DNA of 64,000 bases from Megamonas sp. UBA1796 (GCA_002319795.1 DCFU01000032.1:32980-96979); one strand, 5' to 3'. Positions 55,279-64,000 are shown, counted from the stretch's first letter. Program-made: numbers and translations. The notes: generated by a model from the sequence alone, not told the origin.

Positions 55279-56402
55279 AAGAAGAGTCCCTTCAGGAAAT
55301 AAAGGAGCATGAAGTTGTGAAGGGTACAGTAGTACTCGTGAATCACAATGAGGCGTTTGTTGATATCGGTTATAAAGCTGAAATCGCTATTCCAAAGCAC
55401 GAATTGGCTTACCCGGCGCCTGAGTCGGCAGCGGATGTCGTTAAAGAAGGCGATGTCATTGAGGTATATGTTGTTTCAATGGGCGGAGAAAACGGAGTAC
55501 TGCTTTCCAAGGTAAAAGCGGATAAGCTTGTATCCTGGAAAGAGATGGAAGGCATTTTCGAGCGCAAGGAAACAGTGGATGCAAAGGTTACACAGGTTGT
55601 TAAGGGTGGCTTGGTAGCTGCTGTGCATGGTTTGCGTGGTTTTATTCCTGCATCGCAGATGGGTCTTCGTTTTGAGAAGGATCTTTCAGGACATGTGGGT
55701 GAGACTGTGCAGGTATTGCCGATTGAAGTGGATATCAGAAAGCAAAGGTTGGTACTTTCCCGGCGTATTTTGCTTGAAGCAGAAAGAGATAAAAAGCAGG
55801 CAGAGGTTTTTGCATGTCTCGAGGAAGGCACGATTATCCGGGGAACGGTAAAACGTATTGTCGATTATGGCGCGTTTGTCGATATCGGTGGTGTAGACGG
55901 GCTGGCACATATTTCTGATTTGTCATGGGAGCATGTGAAACATCCTTCTGATGTGTTATCTGTTGACCAGGAAATAGATGTTTTTGTAAAGAGTTTTGAT
56001 CCTGAAACAAAGCGTATTTCGCTGAGCATCAAGGATACGGTCAGAGATCCCTGGTTGGATAAGGCTGAACGCTATCAGGAAGGGGACCATATTGAAGGGA
56101 AAATTTTGAAATTGACGGATTTTGGTGCGTTCATGGAAATTGAGCCTGGCTTTGATGGGCTGATTCCTATGGGGGAGTTAGCTGATAAAAAAATCAGTAA
56201 AGCCGAAGAGGTAGTTCATGTTGGAGATATAGTGAAGGTTAAGATACTGCATATCGATATGAAGAAAAAGCGTATTTCGTTAAGTATTGCGAAAGCAGTG
56301 AAGGATGCAGAAACAGCTGAGTATACTAGTTATTTATCTGAACAGGAAAAGGCTGTTCCGACATTGGGCGATGAAGTGGGAAATGTATTGAAGCAAGGTT
56401 AA
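55254..56402 (+). CDS. rpsA: S1 RNA-binding domain protein (ribosomal protein S1-like)
   Basis: A 382-residue protein of four S1 domains (roughly 15-85, 100-170, 190-260, 275-345); each has the VxGxVxxIxxxGxFVxIG-type strand pattern, clearest in GTVKRIVDYGAFVDIG and GKILKLTDFGAFMEIE. It is shorter than the six-domain E. coli S1, as expected for Firmicutes, and probably helps translation or RNA handling. GTG start with aaggagg ten bases upstream, inside the end of ispH. A hairpin follows. Confidence 0.9.
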   Translation: MQDMETLLEEESLQEIKEHEVVKGTVVLVNHNEAFVDIGYKAEIAIPKHELAYPAPESAADVVKEGDVIEVYVVSMGGENGVLLSKVKADKLVSWKEMEGIFERKETVDAKVTQVVKGGLVAAVHGLRGFIPASQMGLRFEKDLSGHVGETVQVLPIEVDIRKQRLVLSRRILLEAERDKKQAEVFACLEEGTIIRGTVKRIVDYGAFVDIGGVDGLAHISDLSWEHVKHPSDVLSVDQEIDVFVKSFDPETKRISLSIKDTVRDPWLDKAERYQEGDHIEGKILKLTDFGAFMEIEPGFDGLIPMGELADKKISKAEEVVHVGDIVKVKILHIDMKKKRISLSIAKAVKDAETAEYTSYLSEQEKAVPTLGDEVGNVLKQG

Positions 56403-56444
56403 TTCCTTACGTAAGAAGTAATTGGATATAAATTGCAATGAAGG

Positions 56445-56474
56445 GGGAGTGATGTTTTCATCACTCCCTTGTTC
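56445..56474 (+). terminator. Hairpin after the S1 gene
   Basis: Perfect 9-bp stem gggagtgat (56445-56453) / atcactccc (56460-56468), six-base loop, tail ttgttc. The tail is only partly T-rich, so termination is probably incomplete. Confidence 0.7.
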
Positions 56475-56495
56475 GTGGAGAGATAGGAGCAAGAA

Positions 56496-57899
56496 ATGTA
56501 TTCAGGAAAAATCATCCGTATCAATCCAAACAGCCTGGCCAAAGAACTTGGCTTGCGGGAAGGTGACATGTTACTTGAGATCAATGAGCAACGGTTAAGG
56601 GATATTATCGATTTCAGCTTTGCTTTTGCAGGAGAAGAAATTGATATGCTTGTTGAACATTCGGACGGAGCACAGGAAATGATTTCCTTTGAGAAAGAAT
56701 ATGATGAGGAGCTGGGAGTCGAGTTCGAATCTGCGGTGTTTGACGGAATACGTCGCTGTGCGAACAAGTGCTGTTTTTGTTTTGTAGATCAGATTGCGCC
56801 TAATATGCGGGCAAATTTATCTGTAAAAGATGACGATTATCGCATGTCGTTCCTTTATGGTAACTTTGTTACGATGACGAATATGAGTGATGCCGATTTT
56901 AATCGCATCCGGCAATATCATTTATCGCCTCTTTTTGTGTCTGTGCATACGATGGATAGCGGATTGCGCCAACGCATGTTGGGATGCAAACGTGCCGGAG
57001 ATATTGCTTTACAGCTGGATCATTTGGAAAAGGCAGGAGTCGAATACCATACGCAGATAGTACTTTGTCCGGGCTTAAATGATGGTGATGAACTGGATAA
57101 GACGATTGATGCTATTGTTGCACGTAAACCTTATGCACAATCTTTGGCTATTGTCCCTGTCGGTCTAACAAAATACAGGGATGACTGCTATCCTTTGACT
57201 ATGTTTGATGCGAAAGGTGCAGGAAAAGTTATCGATCAAGTAGAAATATGGCAGGAGAAGCAGAGAAAACTTGAAGGCAGAACCTTTGTTTATCTCAGTG
57301 ATGAGTTTTATTTTTTGGCAGGACGCGACATTCCTCCGGCAGAACATTATGATGGTTTTCCACAGCTTGATAATGGTATTGGTCTTGCCCGAAATTTTAT
57401 TGAGGAGTGGAAGGAAAGTGCGCTTAAGTTAGCAGCCGATTATGAAGAGCCAGTTTATTTGGATGTAATAAGCGGCACATCGATAGCTCCTTTATTGGAA
57501 AATTTAATTGCAGGTCTGGAGTTAAGAAATCTTAATGTCCGTGTTTTGCCTGTAGTGAATCATTTTTTTGGTAAAACTGTCAATGTTTCAGGTCTTTTGA
57601 CAGGACAAGATATCCTTGATGTACTAAAGAATGCGAAGGGAAGGCGTACCGGAGTGATCTTGCCAGAGTCTGCATTGCGTGCAGGCGAAAATATCTTTCT
57701 TGATGATTGTTCACTGGAAAATTTGAGAAAAGAAATTGATATACCAATCAGAACTGCTTTGAGTGGAGCTGAACTTTGGGACGTACTGGCGCATTGGAAA
57801 AATTTTGCGCAAACTAAGGAAGACGAAACCGTGTATATGTGGCAAAGCAATGCTGCATATACAAAACCAGCACGAAGGAAGAGTGATAAAGATGAGTAA
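56496..57899 (+). CDS. PDZ/radical SAM protein, DUF512 family
   Basis: A 467-residue protein: an N-terminal PDZ-like domain (about 1-70, IIRINPNSLAKELGLREGDMLLEIN), a radical SAM-like region with Cys88-x3-Cys92-x2-Cys95 (CANKCCFC), and the C-terminal DUF512 domain (about 290-440). The reaction is unknown. In many Firmicutes it is encoded directly before der, as here, where its end overlaps der by eight bases; a link to ribosome assembly is a guess from that. ATG start with a modest site (ataggag). Confidence 0.85.
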   Translation: MYSGKIIRINPNSLAKELGLREGDMLLEINEQRLRDIIDFSFAFAGEEIDMLVEHSDGAQEMISFEKEYDEELGVEFESAVFDGIRRCANKCCFCFVDQIAPNMRANLSVKDDDYRMSFLYGNFVTMTNMSDADFNRIRQYHLSPLFVSVHTMDSGLRQRMLGCKRAGDIALQLDHLEKAGVEYHTQIVLCPGLNDGDELDKTIDAIVARKPYAQSLAIVPVGLTKYRDDCYPLTMFDAKGAGKVIDQVEIWQEKQRKLEGRTFVYLSDEFYFLAGRDIPPAEHYDGFPQLDNGIGLARNFIEEWKESALKLAADYEEPVYLDVISGTSIAPLLENLIAGLELRNLNVRVLPVVNHFFGKTVNVSGLLTGQDILDVLKNAKGRRTGVILPESALRAGENIFLDDCSLENLRKEIDIPIRTALSGAELWDVLAHWKNFAQTKEDETVYMWQSNAAYTKPARRKSDKDE

Positions 57900-59223
57900 A
57901 CCGATTGTCGCGATTGTAGGCCGGCCAAATGTGGGAAAATCAACCTTATTCAATCAAATTGGCAAAAAACGGGTATCTATTGTAGATGATTTTCCGGGGG
58001 TTACCCGTGACCGTATTTATATGGATGCAGAATGGTTGCAGCATACTTTTACGATGATTGATACCGGTGGCATTGAGATTGATTCGACCGATCATATTTT
58101 GCGTTCTATACGTCAACAAGCACAAATAGCTATCGAAGAAGCCGATGTTATTCTGTTCCTTTTAGATGGCCGTGCGGGTCTGACTGGGGCAGATGAAGAA
58201 GTGGCACGCATACTTCGTTCATCTAAGAAACCAGTTATTTTAGCAGTAAACAAGGTAGACAGCCAAAAGCAGGAATCAGATTGTTACGAGTTTTATAATC
58301 TTGGTTTGGGAGACCCAATTCCAATATCGGCCTCGAATTCTTTGAACCTTGGAGACTTGCTGGATGCCGTAGTTGCGGCTTTTCCGCAAGACCGGGATAC
58401 GGATGCCGAGGAGGATCAAATAAGTATAGCTGTGATTGGCCGACCGAATGTAGGTAAGTCCTCATTGGTCAATGTACTGCTTGGCGAGGAACGCGTTATT
58501 GTGAGCGATGTTCCCGGAACCACAAGGGATGCCATCGATACACATTTTATTAAGGATGGTATGAAATATATCTTGATTGATACGGCGGGGATGCGGCGTA
58601 AGGGGAAAATCGATGAACCGGTTGAAAGATATAGTGTGATGCGCTCTTTGCGTGCGGTGGACCGTGCAAATGTTGTGTTATTGGTTCTTGATGCAGTTGC
58701 TGGAATTACGGAGCAGGATAAGAAAATTGCAGGGTATGCGCATGAATCCGGTAAGGGCGTAATCATTGTTGTGAATAAATGGGATTTAATTGAAAAAGAT
58801 GATAAATCAACGTTACGTTTCACAGAGGATTTACGTGAAGAAATCGGCTTTTTGCAGTATGCCCCGGTGTTGTATACATCAGCTCTTACCAGACAGCGTG
58901 TGCATCGCGTTACGGAGCTTGTCAAATACGTGGCAGAGCAACAGTCTATGCGTATACAAACGAGTGTCCTGAATGAACTTATCAGGGATGCCGTTTCGAT
59001 TAATCCGCCGCCATCACATAAGGGACGTCAGTTAAAGCTCTTGTTTATGACGCAGGCGGATATAGAGCCGCCTAAATTCATTATTTTCGTAAATGATCCC
59101 GAGCTTATGCATTTTTCGTATCTGCGGTTTCTTGAAAATAAACTGCGTGAGAATTTTGGCTTCGAGGGGACTCCGCTGCGCATGATAGTCCGTGGCAGAA
59201 AAGAAGAGGAGGATGGCCGATGA
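57892..59223 (+). CDS. der: Ribosome biogenesis GTPase Der (EngA)
   Basis: A double-GTPase that assists assembly of the 50S subunit. It has 443 residues. Two G domains each open with GRPNVGKS (from about residue 10 and residue 183) and have DTGG/DTAG and NKVD/NKWD motifs; a KH-like domain ends the protein (about 360-443). ATG 57892 is chosen because gaaggaagagtgat lies just before it and the family starts KPIVAIVGRPNVGKS. It overlaps the DUF512 gene by eight and plsY by four bases. Confidence 0.96.
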   Translation: MSKPIVAIVGRPNVGKSTLFNQIGKKRVSIVDDFPGVTRDRIYMDAEWLQHTFTMIDTGGIEIDSTDHILRSIRQQAQIAIEEADVILFLLDGRAGLTGADEEVARILRSSKKPVILAVNKVDSQKQESDCYEFYNLGLGDPIPISASNSLNLGDLLDAVVAAFPQDRDTDAEEDQISIAVIGRPNVGKSSLVNVLLGEERVIVSDVPGTTRDAIDTHFIKDGMKYILIDTAGMRRKGKIDEPVERYSVMRSLRAVDRANVVLLVLDAVAGITEQDKKIAGYAHESGKGVIIVVNKWDLIEKDDKSTLRFTEDLREEIGFLQYAPVLYTSALTRQRVHRVTELVKYVAEQQSMRIQTSVLNELIRDAVSINPPPSHKGRQLKLLFMTQADIEPPKFIIFVNDPELMHFSYLRFLENKLRENFGFEGTPLRMIVRGRKEEEDGR

Positions 59224-59819
59224 TAGAAATTTTCCTTGTTTGTGCCCTGAGTTATCTTGTAGGTTCTATACCGAATGGCCTCGTTTTGGGAAAACTTGTC
59301 TGGCATGTAGATCTCAGAGAATATGGCAGCCACAATATCGGTGCAACGAATGCCTGGCGCACATTGGGGAAGGGGCCTGGATTCCTTATCTTTGTGTTAG
59401 ATCTTCTCAAAGGAATCATCGGTGTATGGCTCGGTATGTATATTGTCGGGAATCCGGTTGCGATGATTCTTGGGGGTATATTTACGATAGTGGGACATTC
59501 ATGGTCCTTGTTTCTTAAGTTCAAAGGGGGCAAAGGTGTGGCAACGGGCTTGGGAGTTATTGCTATGCTTATGCCAAAAGTGACAATCCTTGTCTTTATT
59601 GTTTGGTTTGTCATTGTATATGTGACGAAATATGTATCTTTAGGTTCTATTATAGCAGCGGCATTGGTACCTATTTTTGCCTGGTTTTTTGATAATCCGG
59701 TTGAGTATATTGTTTTTGGCATGATAGCAGCTATTTTTGTTATTTATCGTCATAAGACGAATATACAACGCTTGCTGGCAGGTCAGGAAAGCCGGATTAA
59801 AGCGGGACATCGTCCCTGA
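59220..59819 (+). CDS. plsY: Acyl-phosphate:glycerol-3-phosphate acyltransferase
   Basis: The integral membrane enzyme of the PlsX/PlsY route that places the first acyl chain on glycerol 3-phosphate. It has 199 residues and about five membrane helices. Motifs: LVGSIPNGLVLGKL, GSHNIGATNAWRTLG and HSWSLFLKFKGGKGVATGLG. ATGA overlap with der indicates coupling. It is the last gene of the run that began at rluB. Confidence 0.95.
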   Translation: MIEIFLVCALSYLVGSIPNGLVLGKLVWHVDLREYGSHNIGATNAWRTLGKGPGFLIFVLDLLKGIIGVWLGMYIVGNPVAMILGGIFTIVGHSWSLFLKFKGGKGVATGLGVIAMLMPKVTILVFIVWFVIVYVTKYVSLGSIIAAALVPIFAWFFDNPVEYIVFGMIAAIFVIYRHKTNIQRLLAGQESRIKAGHRP

Positions 59820-59856
59820 AAAATAAGATGTAATAACAGATGCTGTGTAAATACTA

Positions 59857-59886
59857 TTGCCAAGTGTAAATAAAAAATGCTATAAT
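59857..59886 (+). promoter_or_regulatory. Promoter of the homoserine operon
   Basis: TTGCCA (59857-59862), 18-base spacer, TATAAT (59881-59886), 50 bases before the ACT-protein start. Confidence 0.68.
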
Positions 59887-59936
59887 ATCTACTGTGTGTA
59901 GAAGATGTTCCATTCTAAGAGTACGGAGGCGTAATG

Positions 59937-60383
59937 ATGAGTAAAGAAACAAGTGGTTTTTTTCTGGTAAGAGAGGAAATCTTACCAGAAGCTATAAAAA
60001 AGACAATACGTGTAAAGGAAATGCTTAAGCGTGGTGATGCGCGGACAATTAATGAGGCCGTTGAGAAGATGGAACTTAGCCGTAGTGCGTATTATAAATA
60101 TAAGGACTATGTGTTTCCCTTTTATGAGGCTAGCCAGAATAAAATTGTAACACTGACTTTGCTGCTAGAACACAAAAAAGGAGTACTTTCCAGTGTTTTG
60201 AATACGATATCCAACGACTCAGGAAGTGTTTTGACAATTAACCAGGGTATTCCGCTGCAAGGTGTTGCGAATGCAACAATTTCAATTGAGACTGTGAACT
60301 TGGCGGTGGATTTGGAAGCATTACTGGATAAGCTTAGGATGGTTGAGGGCGTGAAAAGACTTGAGGTCTTAGGGCAGGCATAA
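59937..60383 (+). CDS. pheB: ACT domain protein, UPF0735/PheB family
   Basis: A 149-residue small protein: an N-terminal DNA-binding-like helical part (about 15-65, AIKKTIRVKEMLKRG...INEAVEKMELSRSAYYKY) and a C-terminal ACT domain (about 70-145) that should bind an amino acid. It is an UPF0735-type protein; in many Firmicutes it precedes hom, as here, so it may sense threonine or a related amino acid for the operon. ATG 59937 is preferred (ggagg seven bases upstream); ATG 59934 is also possible. Confidence 0.88.
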   Translation: MSKETSGFFLVREEILPEAIKKTIRVKEMLKRGDARTINEAVEKMELSRSAYYKYKDYVFPFYEASQNKIVTLTLLLEHKKGVLSSVLNTISNDSGSVLTINQGIPLQGVANATISIETVNLAVDLEALLDKLRMVEGVKRLEVLGQA

Positions 60384-60405
60384 AGAAAAAAGGGTGTTGT
60401 CTCTG

Positions 60406-61707
60406 ATGGAAAAGAAAATCAAAATAGGATTACTTGGCTTTGGTACGGTGGGCACTGGCGTTGTACGGGTATTTCAGGAAAATCGGCATGAGATTTCTAG
60501 GAAGGCCGGTGCGCAAATTGAGATTGGCTATGTATTGGTTCGTGATATAAACAAGCAGCGGACTTATACAGATGGACTCCAATTGACAGATGATATTAAT
60601 GATATCTTGAAGGATAAAGAAATTGATATTGTTATAGAACTCATGGGAGGCATGCACCCGGCCCGTGAATATATGCTTCGTGCTATGGAGGCTGGCAAAA
60701 GTGTTGTGACAGCAAACAAGGATGTTGTTGCCCGATGTGGGAAAGAACTTTTTGCGATGGCTGAAGAGCATGATGTTGACTTTATGTTTGAGGCTAGTGT
60801 TGGTGGCGGGATTCCTATTATTACGCCATTGAAGCAATGCCTTACCGCCAATCGTATCACAGAGGTCATGGGAATCGTAAATGGTACTACAAATTATATG
60901 CTAACCAAGATGACGCAGGGTGGCAGTGATTATGGGGCAGTGTTAAAGGAAGCACAAAATAAGGGCTATGCAGAGGCGGATCCGTCTGCTGATGTGGAAG
61001 GACTGGATGCTGCACGCAAAGCTGCTATACTAGCTTCGATAGCCTTTAATACCCGTATATGCTTAGATGATGTATCGATAGAAGGTATTACCCATATTAC
61101 GCCGGCAGACATCGAATATGCTACAGAGCTTGGTTATGTAATAAAGCTTTTGGCGATTGCCCGGGAATCACCGGATAAGGGCGTGAATGTCCGGGTACAT
61201 CCGACATTTCTGCCAAAGGATCATCCGCTGGCCGCGGTCAGCGATGTGTTTAATGCAATTTTTATCCAGGGAAATGCCATTGGCGAAGCAATGTTTTATG
61301 GGCGTGGGGCTGGTTCTTTACCTACAGCTTCTGCTGTAGTGGCGGATGTTGTAGATGTTGTGCGTGATATAGTCAATCACACTTTTGGGCGTATCCGTTG
61401 CACCTGCTATGAGAAAAAGAAGATCTGTCCTATAGAGGAAACTGTTTCTGCATATTATGTACGTTTGCTGGTGGAGGATCAGCCAGGTGTACTTGGCACT
61501 ATCGCTACTGTTTTTGGTGCACAGGGAGTGAGCCTGAATTCTGTGATACAAACGCGCAGAGTGGATGATTGTGCTGAGATTGTAGCAATTACACATAGTG
61601 TTGCACACAAAAAGATTGAAAAGGCAGTATCTGTACTCAGGGGCTTAGCTGTTGTTACGGAAATTCGGAATATCATTCGGGTAGAGAATGGCCAGGGGGC
61701 TGTTTAA
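60406..61707 (+). CDS. hom: Homoserine dehydrogenase
   Basis: Reduces aspartate semialdehyde to homoserine, the branch to threonine and methionine. It has 433 residues: NAD(P)-binding GFGTVGTGV at the N-terminus, the catalytic domain with NGTTNYMLTKM and EADPSADVEGLDAARK, and a C-terminal ACT domain (about 350-425) for threonine feedback. ATG 60406 is chosen because agggtg lies nine bases before it; GTG 60394 lies inside that site. thrB starts two bases after its stop. Confidence 0.94.
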   Translation: MEKKIKIGLLGFGTVGTGVVRVFQENRHEISRKAGAQIEIGYVLVRDINKQRTYTDGLQLTDDINDILKDKEIDIVIELMGGMHPAREYMLRAMEAGKSVVTANKDVVARCGKELFAMAEEHDVDFMFEASVGGGIPIITPLKQCLTANRITEVMGIVNGTTNYMLTKMTQGGSDYGAVLKEAQNKGYAEADPSADVEGLDAARKAAILASIAFNTRICLDDVSIEGITHITPADIEYATELGYVIKLLAIARESPDKGVNVRVHPTFLPKDHPLAAVSDVFNAIFIQGNAIGEAMFYGRGAGSLPTASAVVADVVDVVRDIVNHTFGRIRCTCYEKKKICPIEETVSAYYVRLLVEDQPGVLGTIATVFGAQGVSLNSVIQTRRVDDCAEIVAITHSVAHKKIEKAVSVLRGLAVVTEIRNIIRVENGQGAV

Positions 61708-61708
61708 T

Positions 61709-62626
61709 ATGGCAGAAAAGATGATAAAAGTCCGTGTACCTGGTACGAGTGCAAATTGTGGACCTGGATTTGATACAATAGGCGTTGCGTGTAATATTTA
61801 TAATGAATTAGAACTTACATTAAAAAAGGAACCCGAGCTAAAAATTGAAATTTCCGGTGAAGGCGCAGCAAATATTCCTTGTGATTCGCGAAATATTGTA
61901 TGGCGTTCTATTCATCATTTATTGTGTAAGGCAAATATGGAGAAGGAATATCAGGGTGCCCATATCAAGATGTTGAATGCGATTCCTTTATCACGGGGGT
62001 TGGGAAGTAGTGCTGCTGCTATTGTGGCTGGACTGAAAGCGGCGAATGTCCTTATAGGAAACCAATTCAGCCGACGGGAATTGCTGCAAATGGGTACGGA
62101 TCTTGAAGGGCATCCCGATAATGTTGCACCGGCTATCTTTGGCGGCTTTACAATTACGGTTGTTCATGAGGGACAGCCGGAATGTTTTTCTTTTATTCCA
62201 AAACTGTCATTGAAACTGGTTGTTGCTGTACCGGAATTTCTACTTTCCACACGTGCGGCACGTAGTGTTCTGCCGGATAACGTTCTTATGAAAGATGCGG
62301 TATTCAATATCAGTCGGGCGTCTCTTTTGGTAGCAGCACTTTCGCGGGGCAATAAACGTTTTTTGCAGCATGCCTTTGAGGATGCGATTCATCAGCCGTA
62401 TCGGGCAAAATTGATTCCAGGCATGTATGATATAATATATGCTGCCAAGGCTGCTGGTGCATTGGGGGCTGCTATGAGCGGGGCAGGTCCATGTCTGATT
62501 GCTTTTACCATAGAAAACGAAGTCCAAGTGGGCGAGGCCATGGTCAAGGTGTTCAATCAACATCAGATTAATGCCAAGTATCTTCTGTTAGATATAGATA
62601 CGCGAGGCGTTTGTATCATTAAATAA
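61709..62626 (+). CDS. thrB: Homoserine kinase
   Basis: A GHMP-family kinase that phosphorylates homoserine for threonine synthesis. It has 305 residues. ATP-binding motif PLSRGLGSSAAAIVAGL, N-terminal VRVPGTSANCGPGFDTIG and C-terminal GAAMSGAGPCLIAF are complete. ATG 61709, with aggggg nine bases upstream, is better than an in-frame ATG at 61688 inside hom. Threonine synthase is not adjacent. A terminator follows. Confidence 0.94.
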   Translation: MAEKMIKVRVPGTSANCGPGFDTIGVACNIYNELELTLKKEPELKIEISGEGAANIPCDSRNIVWRSIHHLLCKANMEKEYQGAHIKMLNAIPLSRGLGSSAAAIVAGLKAANVLIGNQFSRRELLQMGTDLEGHPDNVAPAIFGGFTITVVHEGQPECFSFIPKLSLKLVVAVPEFLLSTRAARSVLPDNVLMKDAVFNISRASLLVAALSRGNKRFLQHAFEDAIHQPYRAKLIPGMYDIIYAAKAAGALGAAMSGAGPCLIAFTIENEVQVGEAMVKVFNQHQINAKYLLLDIDTRGVCIIK

Positions 62627-62642
62627 TTAAGCTGATATTCTA

Positions 62643-62671
62643 TAGCTGCAACATTTGTTGCGGCTATTTTT
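62643..62671 (+). terminator. Terminator of the homoserine operon
   Basis: tagctgcaa (62643-62651) with ttgcggcta (62658-62666), one G-T pair, six-base loop, then five T. It sits just before the Shine-Dalgarno sequence of the next gene. Confidence 0.82.
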
Positions 62672-62689
62672 ATAAGGAGAAATAGTCAA

Positions 62690-63916
62690 ATGCAGGAAAG
62701 TTGTTTTGTAAAAAATATAAAACAAGCAGGCGGGCGTGTTTTCATTGTGGGTGGTTGGGTACGGGATTCTCTTATGGGAAGAGTGCCCAAGGACAAGGAT
62801 TATGTTATTTGCGGACTTACGGAAAAAAATTTTATTCAAATTTTTCCTAAGGCACAAAAAGTGGGCAAGACTTTTCCAGTATATATTTTAAAAATTGATG
62901 AAAAAACATGTGAAATTGCTTTTGCACGTAAAGAACGCAAAAACGGCTCTGGCTATAAAGGATTTGTGGTGGAATACAACGAAAATATATCAATAGAGGA
63001 TGACCTTTTCCGACGGGATACGACAATGAACAGTATAGCTATGGAATTACCAGAGCGCAGATTGCTGGATCCTCTCGACGGCAGGCAAGACATATACCAT
63101 AAACGGATCAGAGCTTCTTCCAGACACTTTATTGAAGATCCGGTACGGGCCTTAAGAGCTGCCAGACAGGCCGCTGAGCTGCATTTCGCTATTATGCCTG
63201 ATACGCTGCGTTTTATGGAGAGATGTGGTCATGAATTGATTATGGAGCCGCAGGCGAGGATATTCCATGAAATGGAAGGGGCTTTGGCATCAAAGCATCC
63301 ATCTTTGTTTTTTCGTAATCTGCAAAAAGCAGATTTGCTGGCAGATGTATTTCCAGAAATTTATGCACTTATCGGAAAAAAACAACCATTAGAGTTTCAT
63401 CCGGAGGGAGATGCTTTTGAACATTCGATGAATATTTTGGATGTGGTATCAGAGAGTACAGCCATGCTTTCTATACGTTTTGCGGCCTTGACACATGATA
63501 TAGGCAAAGGCGGAACGCCTAAAGCAATAGAGCCACACCATTATGGACATGAAAAGAGAGGTGATGCAATCCTTATGAAGTGGAATGCTCGTTGTACTTT
63601 ACCAAAAGTTTGGCTGCAGAGTGCTCGCTTCATTATTCGTGAACATATGCGTGCGCCACTTCTGGAAAAACCGGGGAAAATTGTGGAGCTTTTATTAGCT
63701 ATCCATCATACAAAGATTGGTTTCGATAATTTTAACCATATAATTTTAGCTGATCATGGCAGTTTGCCTGTATATTTGCGGGAGTATGAACGTTTCCTAA
63801 CAGCAGTTTTGTCAATATCAGGAAAAGATTGTCCGGAAGGGTTACGAGGCAGTATGATAGGAAAATGGATACGCGAACAGCAAATAAAGGCATATTTACA
63901 GGCAAAGGCATTATGA
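62690..63916 (+). CDS. cca: CCA-adding tRNA nucleotidyltransferase with HD domain
   Basis: Adds or repairs the 3' CCA of tRNAs. It has 408 residues: nucleotidyltransferase head with GGWVRDSLMG and Asp35-x-Asp37 (metal-binding), EDDLFRRDTTMNS, helical neck and body, and a C-terminal HD domain (about 235-360) with HSMNILDV, THDIGKGG and HHYGHEKRG. The layout and motifs match the E. coli-type multifunctional enzyme, which also has phosphatase and phosphodiesterase activities, rather than the Bacillus form without HD. ATG start after aaggaga. Confidence 0.9.
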   Translation: MQESCFVKNIKQAGGRVFIVGGWVRDSLMGRVPKDKDYVICGLTEKNFIQIFPKAQKVGKTFPVYILKIDEKTCEIAFARKERKNGSGYKGFVVEYNENISIEDDLFRRDTTMNSIAMELPERRLLDPLDGRQDIYHKRIRASSRHFIEDPVRALRAARQAAELHFAIMPDTLRFMERCGHELIMEPQARIFHEMEGALASKHPSLFFRNLQKADLLADVFPEIYALIGKKQPLEFHPEGDAFEHSMNILDVVSESTAMLSIRFAALTHDIGKGGTPKAIEPHHYGHEKRGDAILMKWNARCTLPKVWLQSARFIIREHMRAPLLEKPGKIVELLLAIHHTKIGFDNFNHIILADHGSLPVYLREYERFLTAVLSISGKDCPEGLRGSMIGKWIREQQIKAYLQAKAL

Positions 63917-63934
63917 AGAATGGGTTGTTAGTTG

Positions 63935-63963
63935 TTTACTTTTGCACGAAATTTATTTATAAT
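63935..63963 (+). promoter_or_regulatory. Promoter for a gene beyond the right edge
   Basis: TTTACT (63935-63940), 17-base spacer, TATAAT (63958-63963). The window then ends in aaggggg (63994-64000), a Shine-Dalgarno sequence, so a start codon should follow within about ten bases outside the window. Confidence 0.65.
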
Positions 63964-64000
63964 TAATTTATAGAAAAATTAAAAATATTAGTTAAGGGGG

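Noticed and set aside
57763..57891. N-terminal extension of Der
   Set aside because: It lies inside the DUF512 gene and the family N-terminus begins at ATG 57892.
1..64000. tRNA, rRNA, CRISPR arrays, prophage or defence systems
   Set aside because: No regularly spaced repeats, no tRNA-like cloverleaf or rRNA sequence, and no phage or defence gene families were seen in any region.

Overview
The window is a 64 kb stretch of ordinary bacterial chromosome with about 46 protein genes, nearly all on the + strand. Gene content suggests an anaerobic, motile, diderm-type Firmicute of the class Negativicutes (Selenomonadales-like). The reasons are the runs aroA-cmk-plsC-ispH-S1 protein-PDZ/radical SAM protein-der-plsY and ACT protein-hom-thrB, Firmicute-type LexA, RNase J and HflX, a pyr operon behind a PyrR-type attenuator, and an HD-domain CCA enzyme like that of Gram-negative bacteria. 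This placement is inferred from gene content and order; no 16S gene or other direct marker is present, and genus cannot be read from the window. TTG start codons are strikingly common. No rRNA, tRNA or CRISPR array was seen.

Layout. 1-5.9 kb is an accessory segment: a xyloside-type transporter, a GH43 beta-xylosidase and a LacI-family regulator, bracketed by decayed remnants of IS21 and IS30 transposases. 5.9-12.4 kb holds surE, ahcY, mtaD, an RNase H and ftsK, so S-adenosylhomocysteine salvage sits next to DNA maintenance genes. 12.5-14.1 kb is a secreted SGNH hydrolase on the minus strand. Next come the corrinoid adenosyltransferase, ilvD, trmL-murB, a beta-CASP RNA hydrolase and a chemoreceptor.

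21.9-30.1 kb is the pyrimidine operon pyrB-pyrC-carA-carB-pyrF-pyrE. It has a leader with a PyrR-type binding loop and terminator, and it lacks dihydroorotate dehydrogenase genes. 30.2-34.9 kb holds an unknown gene, a YejK-type nucleoid protein, hflX with a JAMM-like N-terminal domain, and a PLP enzyme. lexA follows on the minus strand, then a ferritin-like protein, bioY behind a probable BirA operator, a membrane diguanylate cyclase, a second chemoreceptor (minus strand), a DODA-type dioxygenase, RNase J, DNA polymerase III alpha, a DUF2007 protein, a flavodoxin and a D,D-carboxypeptidase.

49.7-59.8 kb is a long close-packed run (pseudouridine synthase, HI0933-type flavoprotein, aroA, cmk, plsC, ispH, S1 protein, PDZ/radical SAM protein, der, plsY). 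It links aromatic amino acid, nucleotide, lipid and isoprenoid synthesis with ribosome assembly. 59.9-62.6 kb is the homoserine operon (ACT protein, hom, thrB), and the CCA enzyme closes the window. A promoter and Shine-Dalgarno sequence at the right edge point to a gene starting just outside.

No clear novel multi-gene system was found. The most notable items are the JAMM-like signature in HflX, two unexplained long leaders (bioY, rnjA), a promoter-overlapping palindrome before ilvD, and the double promoter around the pyr attenuator.
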